Below the pieces are notes generated by a model. It was not told the DNA's origin. It did no database searches and was given only the letters and a program-made list of their open reading frames with translations. Made by a program: the position numbers and the translations under genes. Below, piece after piece: positions 1 to 10,213 of a stretch of DNA of 64,000 nt. Every line of letters starts with the position of its first letter. Positions within the stretch are counted from its first letter, which is position 1. The stretch comes from Actinomycetota bacterium (GTDB lineage Bacteria; Actinomycetota; Actinomycetes; S36-B12; UBA5976): positions 62,001 to 126,000 of the forward strand of contig JAPLBY010000011.1 in the NCBI GenBank assembly GCA_026392515.1, in the 5' to 3' direction.

Positions 1-85
1 TCCGAGCTTCTCGGACTCGGCGAGCAATTAACTGGGCATACTGCGCACCAAAATCAACTACGAGTACCGGGCGGGCGTCAGTCAC
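1..85 (-). CDS. guaA: GMP synthase (glutamine-hydrolysing), N-terminal fragment
   Basis: Only the first 28 codons lie in the window; the gene runs off the left edge. Translation from a GTG at 83-85 gives [20 protein letters not shown] and then ARRVREA, the characteristic start of the class I glutamine amidotransferase domain of GuaA. The enzyme converts XMP to GMP, the step after IMP dehydrogenase, and guaB lies in the same neighbourhood and orientation. There is no usable Shine-Dalgarno at normal spacing. A TAGGCT hexamer ends 6 nt before the GTG, which suggests a leaderless mRNA. Confidence 0.9.
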   Translation of the reverse strand, partial: MTDARPVLVVDFGAQYAQLIARRVREAR

Positions 86-91
86 ATCCTT

Positions 92-97
92 AGCCTA
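92..97 (-). promoter_or_regulatory. -10 element of a probable leaderless promoter for guaA
   Basis: Minus-strand TAGGCT fits the actinobacterial -10 consensus TAnnnT and is followed by 6 nt (AAGGAT) and the GTG start. Transcription would then begin at or next to the start codon. I do not see a good -35. The same arrangement recurs at several first genes in this window. Confidence 0.5.
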
Positions 98-135
98 TTG
101 CTAGTCAAGTGTTCGTTACTTGGCACCTGCAAAGA

Positions 136-1800
136 TCAAAGGGCTGCTGGTGCACCGGCTGGCACAACTGGTGACTTAGGCGCGATTCGAGAAACTTCTC
201 GGTACGGCTCACCAAAGTTTGGCCTTTGATCTTGCTCACCCTTGTTAGGCCACATCGACATCGCTCGCTCAGCTTGGGCAGTAATTGTCAGCGAAGGGTT
301 AACGCCTAAGTTTCCAGAGATCGTCGAACCGTCAGTGATGTGTAAACCTTCATACCCAAAGACTCGATGATATGGATCTACAACACCTTCGCTAGCAGAC
401 GAAGCAATCACACATCCGCCAACAAAGTGAGCGGTGAAGGGCGCCTCGATCACTTCACCAAGATTACCCATTGCATCGCCATCGATAGTGGTTGCTAATT
501 CGCGAGCTACCTGGTTTGCCACCGGAATCCAACTTGGGTTTGGTTGGCCTTCACCTTGTCGACTACTTAACTTCCAGCCACCAAATGTGGAATCTCTCTT
601 TCCAAATACTGTTATTGAATTATCCAGAGTTTGCATTACTAGTGCGATCACCGTTTTTTGCGACCAGTCTTTAACCCATAAATGTTTAAGTGCCATCAGC
701 GGTGATTTGGATACCGCATTAATCCAAACCTTCCATCGCGGCTTTGAATCATCACCATCAGTAAGAATTGTTGAAAGTAAGCCCATCGAATTGGAACCAA
801 TGCCATAACGAACCGGCTCAACGTGAGTGTGTTCATCTGGAAAGAATGAAGAAGTAATTGCAACACCACTAGTGAAATCTGGTGACGGAATGTTATTAGC
901 AACTGCGCCAACCAGCGCTTCTGAATTTGTCCTAGATAGATATCCAAGTCTTTTGGAGAGGTTGGGAAGTACTCCTTCATCCTTCATTCGATGCAAAATC
1001 TTTTGAGTGTTGTAAGTTCCGGCGGCTACAACTACATGTTTGGCGCGAAGCGTGCCTTTACTGAAACCACCAGTCTTTTTGGTCCTAACTAACCATTCAT
1101 CACCTGCACGGATTAACTCGGTGACCGTGGTCATTGCCTTAATTTCAGCCCCACCTAATTTGGCTAGGGCTAAATAATTTTTATCAAGGGTGTTCTTAGC
1201 GTTATGACGACATCCCGTCATACATTCACCACAGTTCGTGCAACCTTTTCGAGCTGGACCCACGCCACCAAAATATGGATCTGGAGATTCAATGCCAGGC
1301 CCTTTGCCAAAGTGGACTGCAACTGGAGCAAGTTTGAAAGATTCGCCAACGCCCATTCGATCTGCCACATCTTTCATAGCTGCATCTGCTGGTGAAAAAT
1401 AAGTATTCATTTCAACACCCAGCATGCGTCGCGCTAAGTCATAAAACGGCTTTAGTTCGGTTTGCCAATCTGTAATTCCGGACCAAGGACCTTGAGCAAA
1501 AAATTCCGCAGGCGGTTCATACATAGTGTTTGCATAAACTAATGAGCCACCGCCTACGCCAGCTCCAGCCAAAATCATGACATCTGGCAACATGTGAATT
1601 CGCTGAATTCCGTAACATCCAATCGCTGGTGCGAACAAAAAATCGCGAACTCGCCAAGATGATTTTGCAAACTCATGATCTTTGAATTCGCGGCCAGCTT
1701 CCAGAACTGACACTTTGTAGCCTTTTTCGGTTAGGCGAAGTGCTGCAACAGAACCACCAAAACCTGAGCCAACAACGATTACGTCATAATCGATTGCCAT
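136..1800 (-). CDS. GMC-family FAD oxidoreductase, ChoD/cholesterol-oxidase-like
   Basis: 554 aa, full length. An N-terminal FAD Rossmann motif (VVGSGFGGS, residues 9-17), a GAGVGGGSLVYAN segment near 79-91 and a C-terminal GMC block (HFVGGC...VDPYHRVFGYEGLHITDGS) place it with the mycobacterial ChoD (Rv3409c) branch. Cysteines 187, 190, 193 and 197 form a C-x2-C-x2-C-x3-C cluster followed by RHNAKNTLDKNYL, a hallmark of this branch that resembles an iron-sulfur ligand set. The natural substrate (sterol or other alcohol) cannot be read from sequence. The start codon overlaps the stop of the upstream aldehyde dehydrogenase (TAATG), so the two are co-transcribed, and an alcohol-to-acid sequence is plausible. 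Mycobacterium has the same choD-guaB3-guaB2 order, without the dehydrogenase. Confidence 0.85.
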   Translation of the reverse strand: MAIDYDVIVVGSGFGGSVAALRLTEKGYKVSVLEAGREFKDHEFAKSSWRVRDFLFAPAIGCYGIQRIHMLPDVMILAGAGVGGGSLVYANTMYEPPAEFFAQGPWSGITDWQTELKPFYDLARRMLGVEMNTYFSPADAAMKDVADRMGVGESFKLAPVAVHFGKGPGIESPDPYFGGVGPARKGCTNCGECMTGCRHNAKNTLDKNYLALAKLGGAEIKAMTTVTELIRAGDEWLVRTKKTGGFSKGTLRAKHVVVAAGTYNTQKILHRMKDEGVLPNLSKRLGYLSRTNSEALVGAVANNIPSPDFTSGVAITSSFFPDEHTHVEPVRYGIGSNSMGLLSTILTDGDDSKPRWKVWINAVSKSPLMALKHLWVKDWSQKTVIALVMQTLDNSITVFGKRDSTFGGWKLSSRQGEGQPNPSWIPVANQVARELATTIDGDAMGNLGEVIEAPFTAHFVGGCVIASSASEGVVDPYHRVFGYEGLHITDGSTISGNLGVNPSLTITAQAERAMSMWPNKGEQDQRPNFGEPYREVSRIAPKSPVVPAGAPAAL

Positions 1801-3335
1801 TAGCGGATTCTTAATCGCTTAAGTATCAACAAAGACTTACCTAAAAGCTTGGTCCACTGTTCTTCATCAAAACCAAACTTTGGGCCAATTGAAATCCAAC
1901 GCTGCCTAGCTATCGTCTGTGGTTGAGTGAACCGAAGTAAGCCCTCGATTCCATGTCGGCGACCAAGTCCAGATTGACCCATTCCGCCCATAGGTGCTGC
2001 GACTGATCCATAAGCGGCGGCGAAACCTTCATTAATGTTTACCGAACCTGATCTAAGTTGTTCGGCAATTTGTCGACCGTTACGAGCATTGGAAGTTATT
2101 ACTGAAGCAGATAATCCATAAATTGAATCGTTAGCAAGTGCTATGGCTTCTTCAGTGCTGGAAAACGGTTGAACATAAACACATGGTCCAAAAACTTCTT
2201 CAGTTGAAATCTTCATATCTTTTGTCACACCAGTGAGAACTGTTGGCTCATAGACGTTTGGTCCAATGTCAGTTCGAAGCTTTCCGCCGGTTTCGACTTT
2301 TGCGCCCTGCGCTACTGCCGTTGATACCGCATCGCTAACTCGATTAACCAAAGCATCGGTAACTAGTGACCCTACTTCGTAACCCCAACCCAATTGTGCG
2401 CCAAGTTTCAACTCTTTGACTTTTTTCACAAATGCACTCAAAAACTTTTCGTAAATTGATTCGTGTATGTACATGCGTTCAATTGAGACGCAAAGTTGCC
2501 CAGCAGATGTGAAGCAACCACGAACTGCTACTTCAAGGAAAGTTTCAAGGTTTGCATCAGCACAAACGATTATTGGATTCTTGCCACCAAGTTCTAGAGA
2601 TGCACCAATGAGTCTGGCGCCAGCTTGGGCGGCAACGATCTTTCCAGTTTTAGTTGATCCGGTGAAGCATACGTAATCCACTTCATCGATTAGCGCGGTT
2701 CCCGTTGAATTGCCGTCTCCGGTGACAATCCTGATTACGCCCTCAGGCAATCCCGCTTGGCGAAGTAAATTCAAGCCACGAATTGCAGACCAAGGCGTTT
2801 GATTGTCTGGTCGAACTACAACCGTATTACCCGCCAAGATCGCGGGCAGCGCATCACAAATGGAGAGAACCAATGGATAATTCCAAGGAGAGATGATTCC
2901 AATCACGCCTTTGGGTTGTGACAAAACATAAGTCTTGGTGAAAATCGGTAACGCACCGGCACGACGCTTTGGTGCAAGTGCCCGCTTGCCAATCTTTGCG
3001 TAGTGAGCAGTAATCATGGCTAGGCTGAGAATTTCATCTGCTGCATGGAACCTGGATTTTCCAGTTTCTGCTTGAATCGTTGTTAACAACTCATCTTGAT
3101 TTTCAATCAACAGCTTGTGGAAGCGATCCAGAATCTTTACCCGATGAGAAACTTCAGTATTTGCCCAGGCAGTCTGTGCCTTGCGGGCATTAGCAACAGC
3201 AAGTGCTACATCTTGTTTTGAAGACTCCGGAACGGATTCAATAGTTACACCTGGAAATGGACTAACTGGGTTAATCATGGAACCACTAGTTGCTACCAAG
3301 TTTTGGAGCAACTGATCCTTTGACGAACTATGCAC
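1800..3335 (-). CDS. NAD(P)-dependent aldehyde dehydrogenase, succinic-semialdehyde dehydrogenase type
   Basis: 511 aa member of the ALDH superfamily. The general-base glutamate sits in ELGGKNP (E248) and the nucleophile in AGQLCVS (C282); the cofactor-binding FTGSTKTGK lies near 224-232. Overall sequence is closest to actinobacterial GabD2-type succinic-semialdehyde dehydrogenases, which oxidise succinic semialdehyde to succinate, but the substrate is inferred. The start is a GTG at 3333-3335 with no Shine-Dalgarno and a TAGGCT box 6 nt upstream, pointing to leaderless translation. It is translationally coupled to the GMC oxidase and may oxidise the aldehyde that enzyme makes. Confidence 0.87.
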   Translation of the reverse strand: MHSSSKDQLLQNLVATSGSMINPVSPFPGVTIESVPESSKQDVALAVANARKAQTAWANTEVSHRVKILDRFHKLLIENQDELLTTIQAETGKSRFHAADEILSLAMITAHYAKIGKRALAPKRRAGALPIFTKTYVLSQPKGVIGIISPWNYPLVLSICDALPAILAGNTVVVRPDNQTPWSAIRGLNLLRQAGLPEGVIRIVTGDGNSTGTALIDEVDYVCFTGSTKTGKIVAAQAGARLIGASLELGGKNPIIVCADANLETFLEVAVRGCFTSAGQLCVSIERMYIHESIYEKFLSAFVKKVKELKLGAQLGWGYEVGSLVTDALVNRVSDAVSTAVAQGAKVETGGKLRTDIGPNVYEPTVLTGVTKDMKISTEEVFGPCVYVQPFSSTEEAIALANDSIYGLSASVITSNARNGRQIAEQLRSGSVNINEGFAAAYGSVAAPMGGMGQSGLGRRHGIEGLLRFTQPQTIARQRWISIGPKFGFDEEQWTKLLGKSLLILKRLRIR

Positions 3336-3341
3336 TATCTA

Positions 3342-3347
3342 AGCCTA
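3342..3347 (-). promoter_or_regulatory. -10 element of a probable leaderless promoter for the aldehyde dehydrogenase
   Basis: TAGGCT on the minus strand, then TAGATA and the GTG start codon at 3335. Spacing and hexamer are identical to the guaA case. Confidence 0.55.
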
Positions 3348-3395
3348 GGAGTCAGGTCGACTAAATACCTTGCTATCGCGAAAACGCAGTTACAG

Positions 3396-4508
3396 CTAAT
3401 TAGGAGTTACAACTACTTCGCAGCGTTGGAATTCCTTTAAGTCTGAGTAACCGCAGGTTGCCATGGCGCGGCGAAGGGCACCGACCATGTTCATGGTTCC
3501 ATCAGCTGTGTGAGATGGACCTGAAATGATTTCGCTCAAAGTTCCGGTTGTTCCAAGATCAACAAGTTCACCTCTTGGTAGTTCTAGGTGAGTAGCTTCA
3601 ATCCCCCAGTGCTTGCCGCGACCTGGTGCGTCAGTAGCGCGAGCAAAAGTTGATCCAACAACAACTGCGTCAGCACCTAATGCGATTGCCTTTGAGACAT
3701 CGCCACTTCGACCCATTGAGCCATCGGCAATAACTGAAACGTAACGACCACCAGATTCATCCAGGTAATCGCGGCGAGCAGCAGCAACGTCAGCAACTGC
3801 GCTAGCCATAGGAACGCGGACACCAAGCACATCAAGAGTTGTGTGCGCAGCACCGCCGCCAAATCCAACAAGTACGCCAGCAGCACCAGTTCGCATTAAG
3901 TGCAGCGCGGCTGTGTAAGTTGCGCAGCCACCAACGATTACTGGAACATCAAGTTGGTAAATGAATTCCTTAAGGTTTAATGCTTCGCCACCATTGCTGA
4001 CATGTTCTGCACTAACTGTGGTGCCACGAATTACGAAGATGTCAACGCCAGCATCAACTACCTGCTTGGCAAATTGCGCAGTGCGTTGTGGACTCAATGC
4101 GCCAGCAACTGTGATTCCAGCTGCGCGCATTTCTTGAATGCGAGCGGCGATTAACTCAGGCTTAATTGGCTTGGCATAAATTTCTTGAAGTTTTGCAGTT
4201 GCGCCTTTTGAATCAAGAGCTGCAATGTCATTGAGTACGCCAGTTGGATCTTCGTACCTGGTCCAAACGCCTTCAAGATTTAGAATTGCCAAGCCACCAG
4301 CAGCAGCAAATGTTTTTGCTGACGAAGGTGAGACGACTGAATCCATTGGCGCCGCAATGATTGGGTGATTGAACGAATAGGCGTCAATCTTCCAATCCAG
4401 CGAAACCAGTGCGTCATCACGGGTGCGACGACTTGGCACTAATGAAACATCATCGAATGAATAAGCGGCGCGGGCACGCTTACTTCTACCGATTTCCACG
4501 TCTGACAT
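3396..4508 (-). CDS. guaB3: GuaB3 family IMP dehydrogenase-related protein
   Basis: 370 aa TIM-barrel protein of the IMPDH/GMPR superfamily without CBS domains. The N-terminal SFDDVSLVPSRRTRDD and the C-terminal VGALRRAMATCGYSDLKEFQ are typical of actinobacterial GuaB3 (Rv3410c type). The region aligned with the IMPDH catalytic loop reads GFGGGAAHTTLDVLG and has no cysteine at the nucleophile position, as in mycobacterial GuaB3. Classical IMP dehydrogenase chemistry at that position is therefore not expected. A role in purine nucleotide interconversion is inferred from family and from lying 9 bp downstream of guaB in the same operon. Confidence 0.9.
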   Translation of the reverse strand: MSDVEIGRSKRARAAYSFDDVSLVPSRRTRDDALVSLDWKIDAYSFNHPIIAAPMDSVVSPSSAKTFAAAGGLAILNLEGVWTRYEDPTGVLNDIAALDSKGATAKLQEIYAKPIKPELIAARIQEMRAAGITVAGALSPQRTAQFAKQVVDAGVDIFVIRGTTVSAEHVSNGGEALNLKEFIYQLDVPVIVGGCATYTAALHLMRTGAAGVLVGFGGGAAHTTLDVLGVRVPMASAVADVAAARRDYLDESGGRYVSVIADGSMGRSGDVSKAIALGADAVVVGSTFARATDAPGRGKHWGIEATHLELPRGELVDLGTTGTLSEIISGPSHTADGTMNMVGALRRAMATCGYSDLKEFQRCEVVVTPN

Positions 4509-4517
4509 TTTTCTCCC

Positions 4518-6020
<1,503 letters not shown>

Positions 6021-6052
6021 TTACTGATCAAGCTGGTAACTGCTGGCGATAG

Positions 6053-6070
6053 TCACCTAAATAAAGGTGA
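6053..6070. repeat. Short inverted repeat upstream of guaB
   Basis: TCACCT-AAATAA-AGGTGA, perfect 6-bp arms around a 6-nt centre, about 42 nt upstream of the guaB start and 57 nt downstream of the merR stop. It could be an operator, part of the guaB leader, or a weak terminator of the upstream gene. There is no U-tract on either strand. Confidence 0.5.
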
Positions 6071-6127
6071 ATTGCCTAAGGTTATCGCGGATCAGCCTGC
6101 AGCCAAAAAGCGCAATTTTCTTGTTGC

Positions 6128-7084
6128 TTAACGGCCTGAGGCTGCGGCTAAGGCAATCAGAGTGCTGGTGAAATCCAGTGGCTTAACTACGCCTTCCGGC
6201 AGATCTGGTTGCCAGCCTGGGCCTACAGACATCAGTAGTGGCGCTGGGCGCATTGGCTCTACCGAATCCCAAATGGTGATGTCAGCAGTTCCCTGAGTTT
6301 GTGACCAAACCACGATTGCACTAGGACCAATTTTCTTGGCTGCAGTAGCAAGCGCGTCAGCTGGCATGCGAGCACCAAGAACTCTGCTTGCAATGTTTTG
6401 CTCAGCTAGTCCAGCAGCAATTGCGTACATCGGAATCGTATGAAGTTCATGGGGAGCACAAGCTAATAAGACAGGGCGAGCATTCTCTGGTTCAGTTACT
6501 GAATTGGCAAGATTCCGGAAAAGCCCTGTTACTGATTCCGCAATCAGATGTTCCTGTTCAACACCTTCGCCAGTTTGTTCCCATTTTTCACCAAGAGCTA
6601 TCAGCACTGGAATCAACACATTTTCCCAAGTCCAGACCACGCCATGGCTTCCCAACGAATTAGAAATTACCTGGTCACAACCGCTGGCATCTAAAGCCGC
6701 AGCCGCACGATTTAAAGATCGCATGATCGCTTTGGGACTATCTAATGCAATGACATTGTCAGCTTGGGCTTCGGCTTCTGTCACTACGTGCAACGAAGGC
6801 GTCGAAGTAGTTTCGCCAGCCAGATTGGCTGGGATGACTTCCTGGACCAGAGCAGTCTTTGCGGCTTCGCTCGGGAGCACCCCGTTAAGCATCAGCTTTC
6901 GCATCAAATCGATCCGGGCCACATCGATAGCGGAGTAGCGGCGGTGCGAGCCTGCGACGTGGACACTGGGTCCAAGGCCATACCGTCGGTCCCAGGTGCG
7001 CAAGGTTGCTGGCGCGATTCCAATCCGACGGGCCACTGCTGCAACGGTTAGGCCAATCTCGACCTGAGGCGCGCGCTGTGACAT
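6128..7084 (-). CDS. MerR-type regulator with cobalamin-binding domain (CarH/LitR-like)
   Basis: 318 aa from the preferred start. Residues 11-70 form a MerR winged helix (TVAAVARRIGIAPATLRTWDRRYG). A helical bundle follows with W168-x9-E178-H179, the motif that caps the adenosyl group in CarH photoreceptors. A Rossmann-like B12 domain then carries E213-L-H215, equivalent to the E/D-x-H-x-x-G motif supplying the lower axial histidine; the usual glycine is Pro218 here. Family knowledge suggests AdoCbl- and light-responsive repression; targets are unknown. The ATG at 7082-7084 is preferred because GAGG lies just upstream and the MerR domain follows directly; an in-frame start up to 7165 is possible. 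It is divergent from whiB3. Confidence 0.85.
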   Translation of the reverse strand: MSQRAPQVEIGLTVAAVARRIGIAPATLRTWDRRYGLGPSVHVAGSHRRYSAIDVARIDLMRKLMLNGVLPSEAAKTALVQEVIPANLAGETTSTPSLHVVTEAEAQADNVIALDSPKAIMRSLNRAAAALDASGCDQVISNSLGSHGVVWTWENVLIPVLIALGEKWEQTGEGVEQEHLIAESVTGLFRNLANSVTEPENARPVLLACAPHELHTIPMYAIAAGLAEQNIASRVLGARMPADALATAAKKIGPSAIVVWSQTQGTADITIWDSVEPMRPAPLLMSVGPGWQPDLPEGVVKPLDFTSTLIALAAASGR

Positions 7085-7205
7085 GTGCCTCATTCTTTCG
7101 CCAATTTGGGCATTCTGCACCTTGAGAATCAAGGAGTTCCAATAAACAATGGGGATTTCAGGCAAAACGGCTAAAAACGCGCCAAAACTAATTCAGCAAA
7201 GTTGC

Positions 7206-7234
7206 TTGACCAACTTATGAAGCGGTTCTAGAGT
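7206..7234 (+). promoter_or_regulatory. SigA-type promoter of whiB3
   Basis: TTGACC at 7206-7211, a 17-nt spacer and TAGAGT at 7229-7234, a good match to the housekeeping -35/TAnnnT consensus. Transcription would start near 7241, leaving a roughly 30-nt leader with a GGGAGG ribosome-binding site at 7259-7264. Confidence 0.65.
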
Positions 7235-7270
7235 GAAGGTACAAAGAAACAACCTATCGGGAGGAACCAA

Positions 7271-7570
7271 ATGGCTGATCTAACTAGATTGCCTGGTCCA
7301 AATGCAGACTTCTGGGATTGGCAACTGCACTCAGCTTGCCGTGGCTTAGATTCAGATATTTTCTACCATCCAGATGGTGAACGTGGATCTGCGCGGGAAC
7401 GTCGGGTAGCAACTGCCAAAGCAATTTGTGCAGCTTGCCCAGTTCTAGCGCAGTGTCGTGAAATGGCTCTGAAGACACGTGAACCTTACGGCGTCTGGGG
7501 TGGCATGAGCGAAGAAGATCGGGAAGCGCACTACGCTCGTCAAGCTCGCGCAAACCGAATCACTTCTTAA
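7271..7570 (+). CDS. whiB3: WhiB-family iron-sulfur transcription factor, WhiB3/WhiD-like
   Basis: 99 aa. Four [4Fe-4S] ligands C23, C53, C56 and C62 and the GVWGG turn (74-78) define a WhiB protein. The N-terminus (LPGPNADFWDWQLHSACRG) and HPDGERG closely follow mycobacterial WhiB3 and Streptomyces WhiD, and the position beside groEL/groES matches whiB3 in Mycobacterium. These proteins sense NO/O2 and redox state and act with the primary sigma factor. A strong GGGAGG Shine-Dalgarno and a clear upstream promoter support the ATG at 7271. Confidence 0.93.
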   Translation: MADLTRLPGPNADFWDWQLHSACRGLDSDIFYHPDGERGSARERRVATAKAICAACPVLAQCREMALKTREPYGVWGGMSEEDREAHYARQARANRITS

Positions 7571-7581
7571 CAAAAGAATTA

Positions 7582-7620
7582 AAAACAAAACCCCCGAACA
7601 ATGTCCGGGGGTTTTGTTTT
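7582..7620. terminator. Bidirectional intrinsic terminator after whiB3
   Basis: A 15-bp perfect stem, AAAACAAAACCCCCG (7582-7596) with its complement at 7606-7620, around a 9-nt loop. The stem base is T-rich on both strands, so it can terminate whiB3 on plus and anything reading through from groEL on minus. Confidence 0.85.
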
Positions 7621-7640
7621 GTTTCTAATTTTTTGTGAAC

Positions 7641-7654
7641 CGCACTTTAGTGCG
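7641..7654. repeat. Hairpin in the whiB3-groEL intergenic region
   Basis: CGCACT-TT-AGTGCG, 6-bp perfect arms with only a 2-nt centre. It shares the ACTTTAGTG core with the larger palindrome at 7704-7731. Confidence 0.5.
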
Positions 7655-7657
7655 TAG

Positions 7658-7684
7658 GTTTGCGAAGCCTTGCGGTTCGCAAAC
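7658..7684. repeat. Second hairpin in the whiB3-groEL intergenic region
   Basis: GTTTGCGAA (7658-7666) and TTCGCAAAC (7676-7684) are perfect 9-bp arms around a 9-nt loop. It lies 3' of groEL and may be part of its mRNA 3' end. Confidence 0.55.
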
Positions 7685-7703
7685 AAATGACAGTGCCCAT
7701 TTA

Positions 7704-9369
<1,666 letters not shown>

Positions 9370-9382
9370 TCATAAAGTTGCC

Positions 9383-9411
9383 AACGCCCCGATGTAAACG
9401 ATCGGGGCGTT
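9383..9411. repeat. Intercistronic hairpin between groES and groEL
   Basis: AACGCCCCGAT (9383-9393), 7-nt loop, ATCGGGGCGTT (9401-9411): 11-bp perfect GC-rich stem in the minus-strand groES-groEL transcript. There is no U-tract after it, so partial attenuation or an mRNA processing/stabilising structure is more likely than full termination. Confidence 0.75.
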
Positions 9412-9423
9412 AGCTTGAGATTT

Positions 9424-9723
9424 TTATTTTTCGACGATTGCGAGAATGTCGCGAGCGCCAAGAAGAAGGTATTCAACACCGTTGTACTTAACTTCGGTGC
9501 CGCCGTACTTGGAGTAGATAACAACGTCGCCGACTTTAACGTCAAGCGGAATCCGCTTTTCGCCGTCTTCATCGAAACGACCTGGCCCTACTGCGACGAC
9601 CTTGCCCTCTTGTGGCTTTTCCTTAGCGGTATCTGGGATTACCAAACCCGAAGCGGTGGTCTGCTCGGCTTCTAGTGACTGAACGAGGATGCGATCCTCA
9701 AGTGGCTTAATGTTGACCGACAC
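9424..9723 (-). CDS. groES: 10-kDa co-chaperonin GroES
   Basis: 99 aa, family length. Heptameric lid of the GroEL cage. Starts at GTG (9721-9723) behind AGGAG; the sequence [15 protein letters not shown], the mobile-loop region ([18 protein letters not shown], 20-37) and [19 protein letters not shown] are canonical. First gene of the groES-groEL operon with two CIRCE operators upstream, so HrcA repression and heat induction are expected. Confidence 0.98.
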   Translation of the reverse strand: MSVNIKPLEDRILVQSLEAEQTTASGLVIPDTAKEKPQEGKVVAVGPGRFDEDGEKRIPLDVKVGDVVIYSKYGGTEVKYNGVEYLLLGARDILAIVEK

Positions 9724-9753
9724 GTCGTGTCTCCTGTTATTACTCGATTTGAA

Positions 9754-9780
9754 TTAGCACCCGAGGCTTTAGAGTGCTAA
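9754..9780. promoter_or_regulatory. CIRCE operator 1 (HrcA site) upstream of groES
   Basis: TTAGCACCC (9754-9762), 9-nt spacer, GAGTGCTAA (9772-9780). It matches the CIRCE consensus TTAGCACTC-N9-GAGTGCTAA at 17 of 18 positions and lies 31 nt from the groES start. Confidence 0.93.
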
Positions 9781-9798
9781 TCCAAATGTAAGCAGGTT

Positions 9799-9825
9799 TT
9801 GGCACTCGGTCAACTTGAGTGCCAG
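9799..9825. promoter_or_regulatory. CIRCE operator 2 (degenerate)
   Basis: TTGGCACTC (9799-9807), 9-nt spacer, GAGTGCCAG (9817-9825). The spacing is exact, with 3 deviations from consensus. It overlaps the stop codon of the upstream gene (TGA at 9810-9812). Tandem CIRCE boxes are known in front of actinobacterial groES operons. Confidence 0.75.
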
Positions 9826-10169
9826 ACCAGAGCCTCATCAGGTTCAGTAGGGCCAAACCATAGGAAATCCTCGGGTTCTCCGGCTTTGGCGGCAAAAATC
9901 GCCTGGATTTGGGCTTTTGCGATTGGGTTTGAGATCGCTATCTGGCCAGACTCGCTGTTTTGAACCTCGGCCAGACATTCAGCCACGACCACCAAGCGGC
10001 TTTCAGTTCCCGCAACCTGCAAGATCTCGGCCTCTAAGACTTCCGGATCGGTTTCATCCCAAGACTGCGCCCAGTCATGGGTGACTGCATAGCCACTGGT
10101 TGCGACCAAAACATTTGAAGCTTTGAATTCAGAGACTTGCTGAGTGGTAACCGGAATCCAAACGCGCAT
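9810..10169 (-). CDS. Conserved actinobacterial hypothetical protein (DUF6912-like)
   Basis: 119 aa, soluble, acidic, no catalytic motif. It opens with MRVWIPVTTQQVSEF and contains a VTHDWAQSW segment and VVVAECLAE. The pattern resembles the small uncharacterised actinobacterial family that starts MRVYVPLT (DUF6912), but I cannot confirm that without a profile search. The gene's 3' end holds the second CIRCE box of groES. It is divergent from the P5C dehydrogenase gene with a 44-bp gap. Function unknown. Confidence 0.7.
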   Translation of the reverse strand: MRVWIPVTTQQVSEFKASNVLVATSGYAVTHDWAQSWDETDPEVLEAEILQVAGTESRLVVVAECLAEVQNSESGQIAISNPIAKAQIQAIFAAKAGEPEDFLWFGPTEPDEALVWHSS

Positions 10170-10213
10170 GGGTCCATTCTTGCCTATAGATAGGTAGGTG
10201 TCAGGATGTACCT

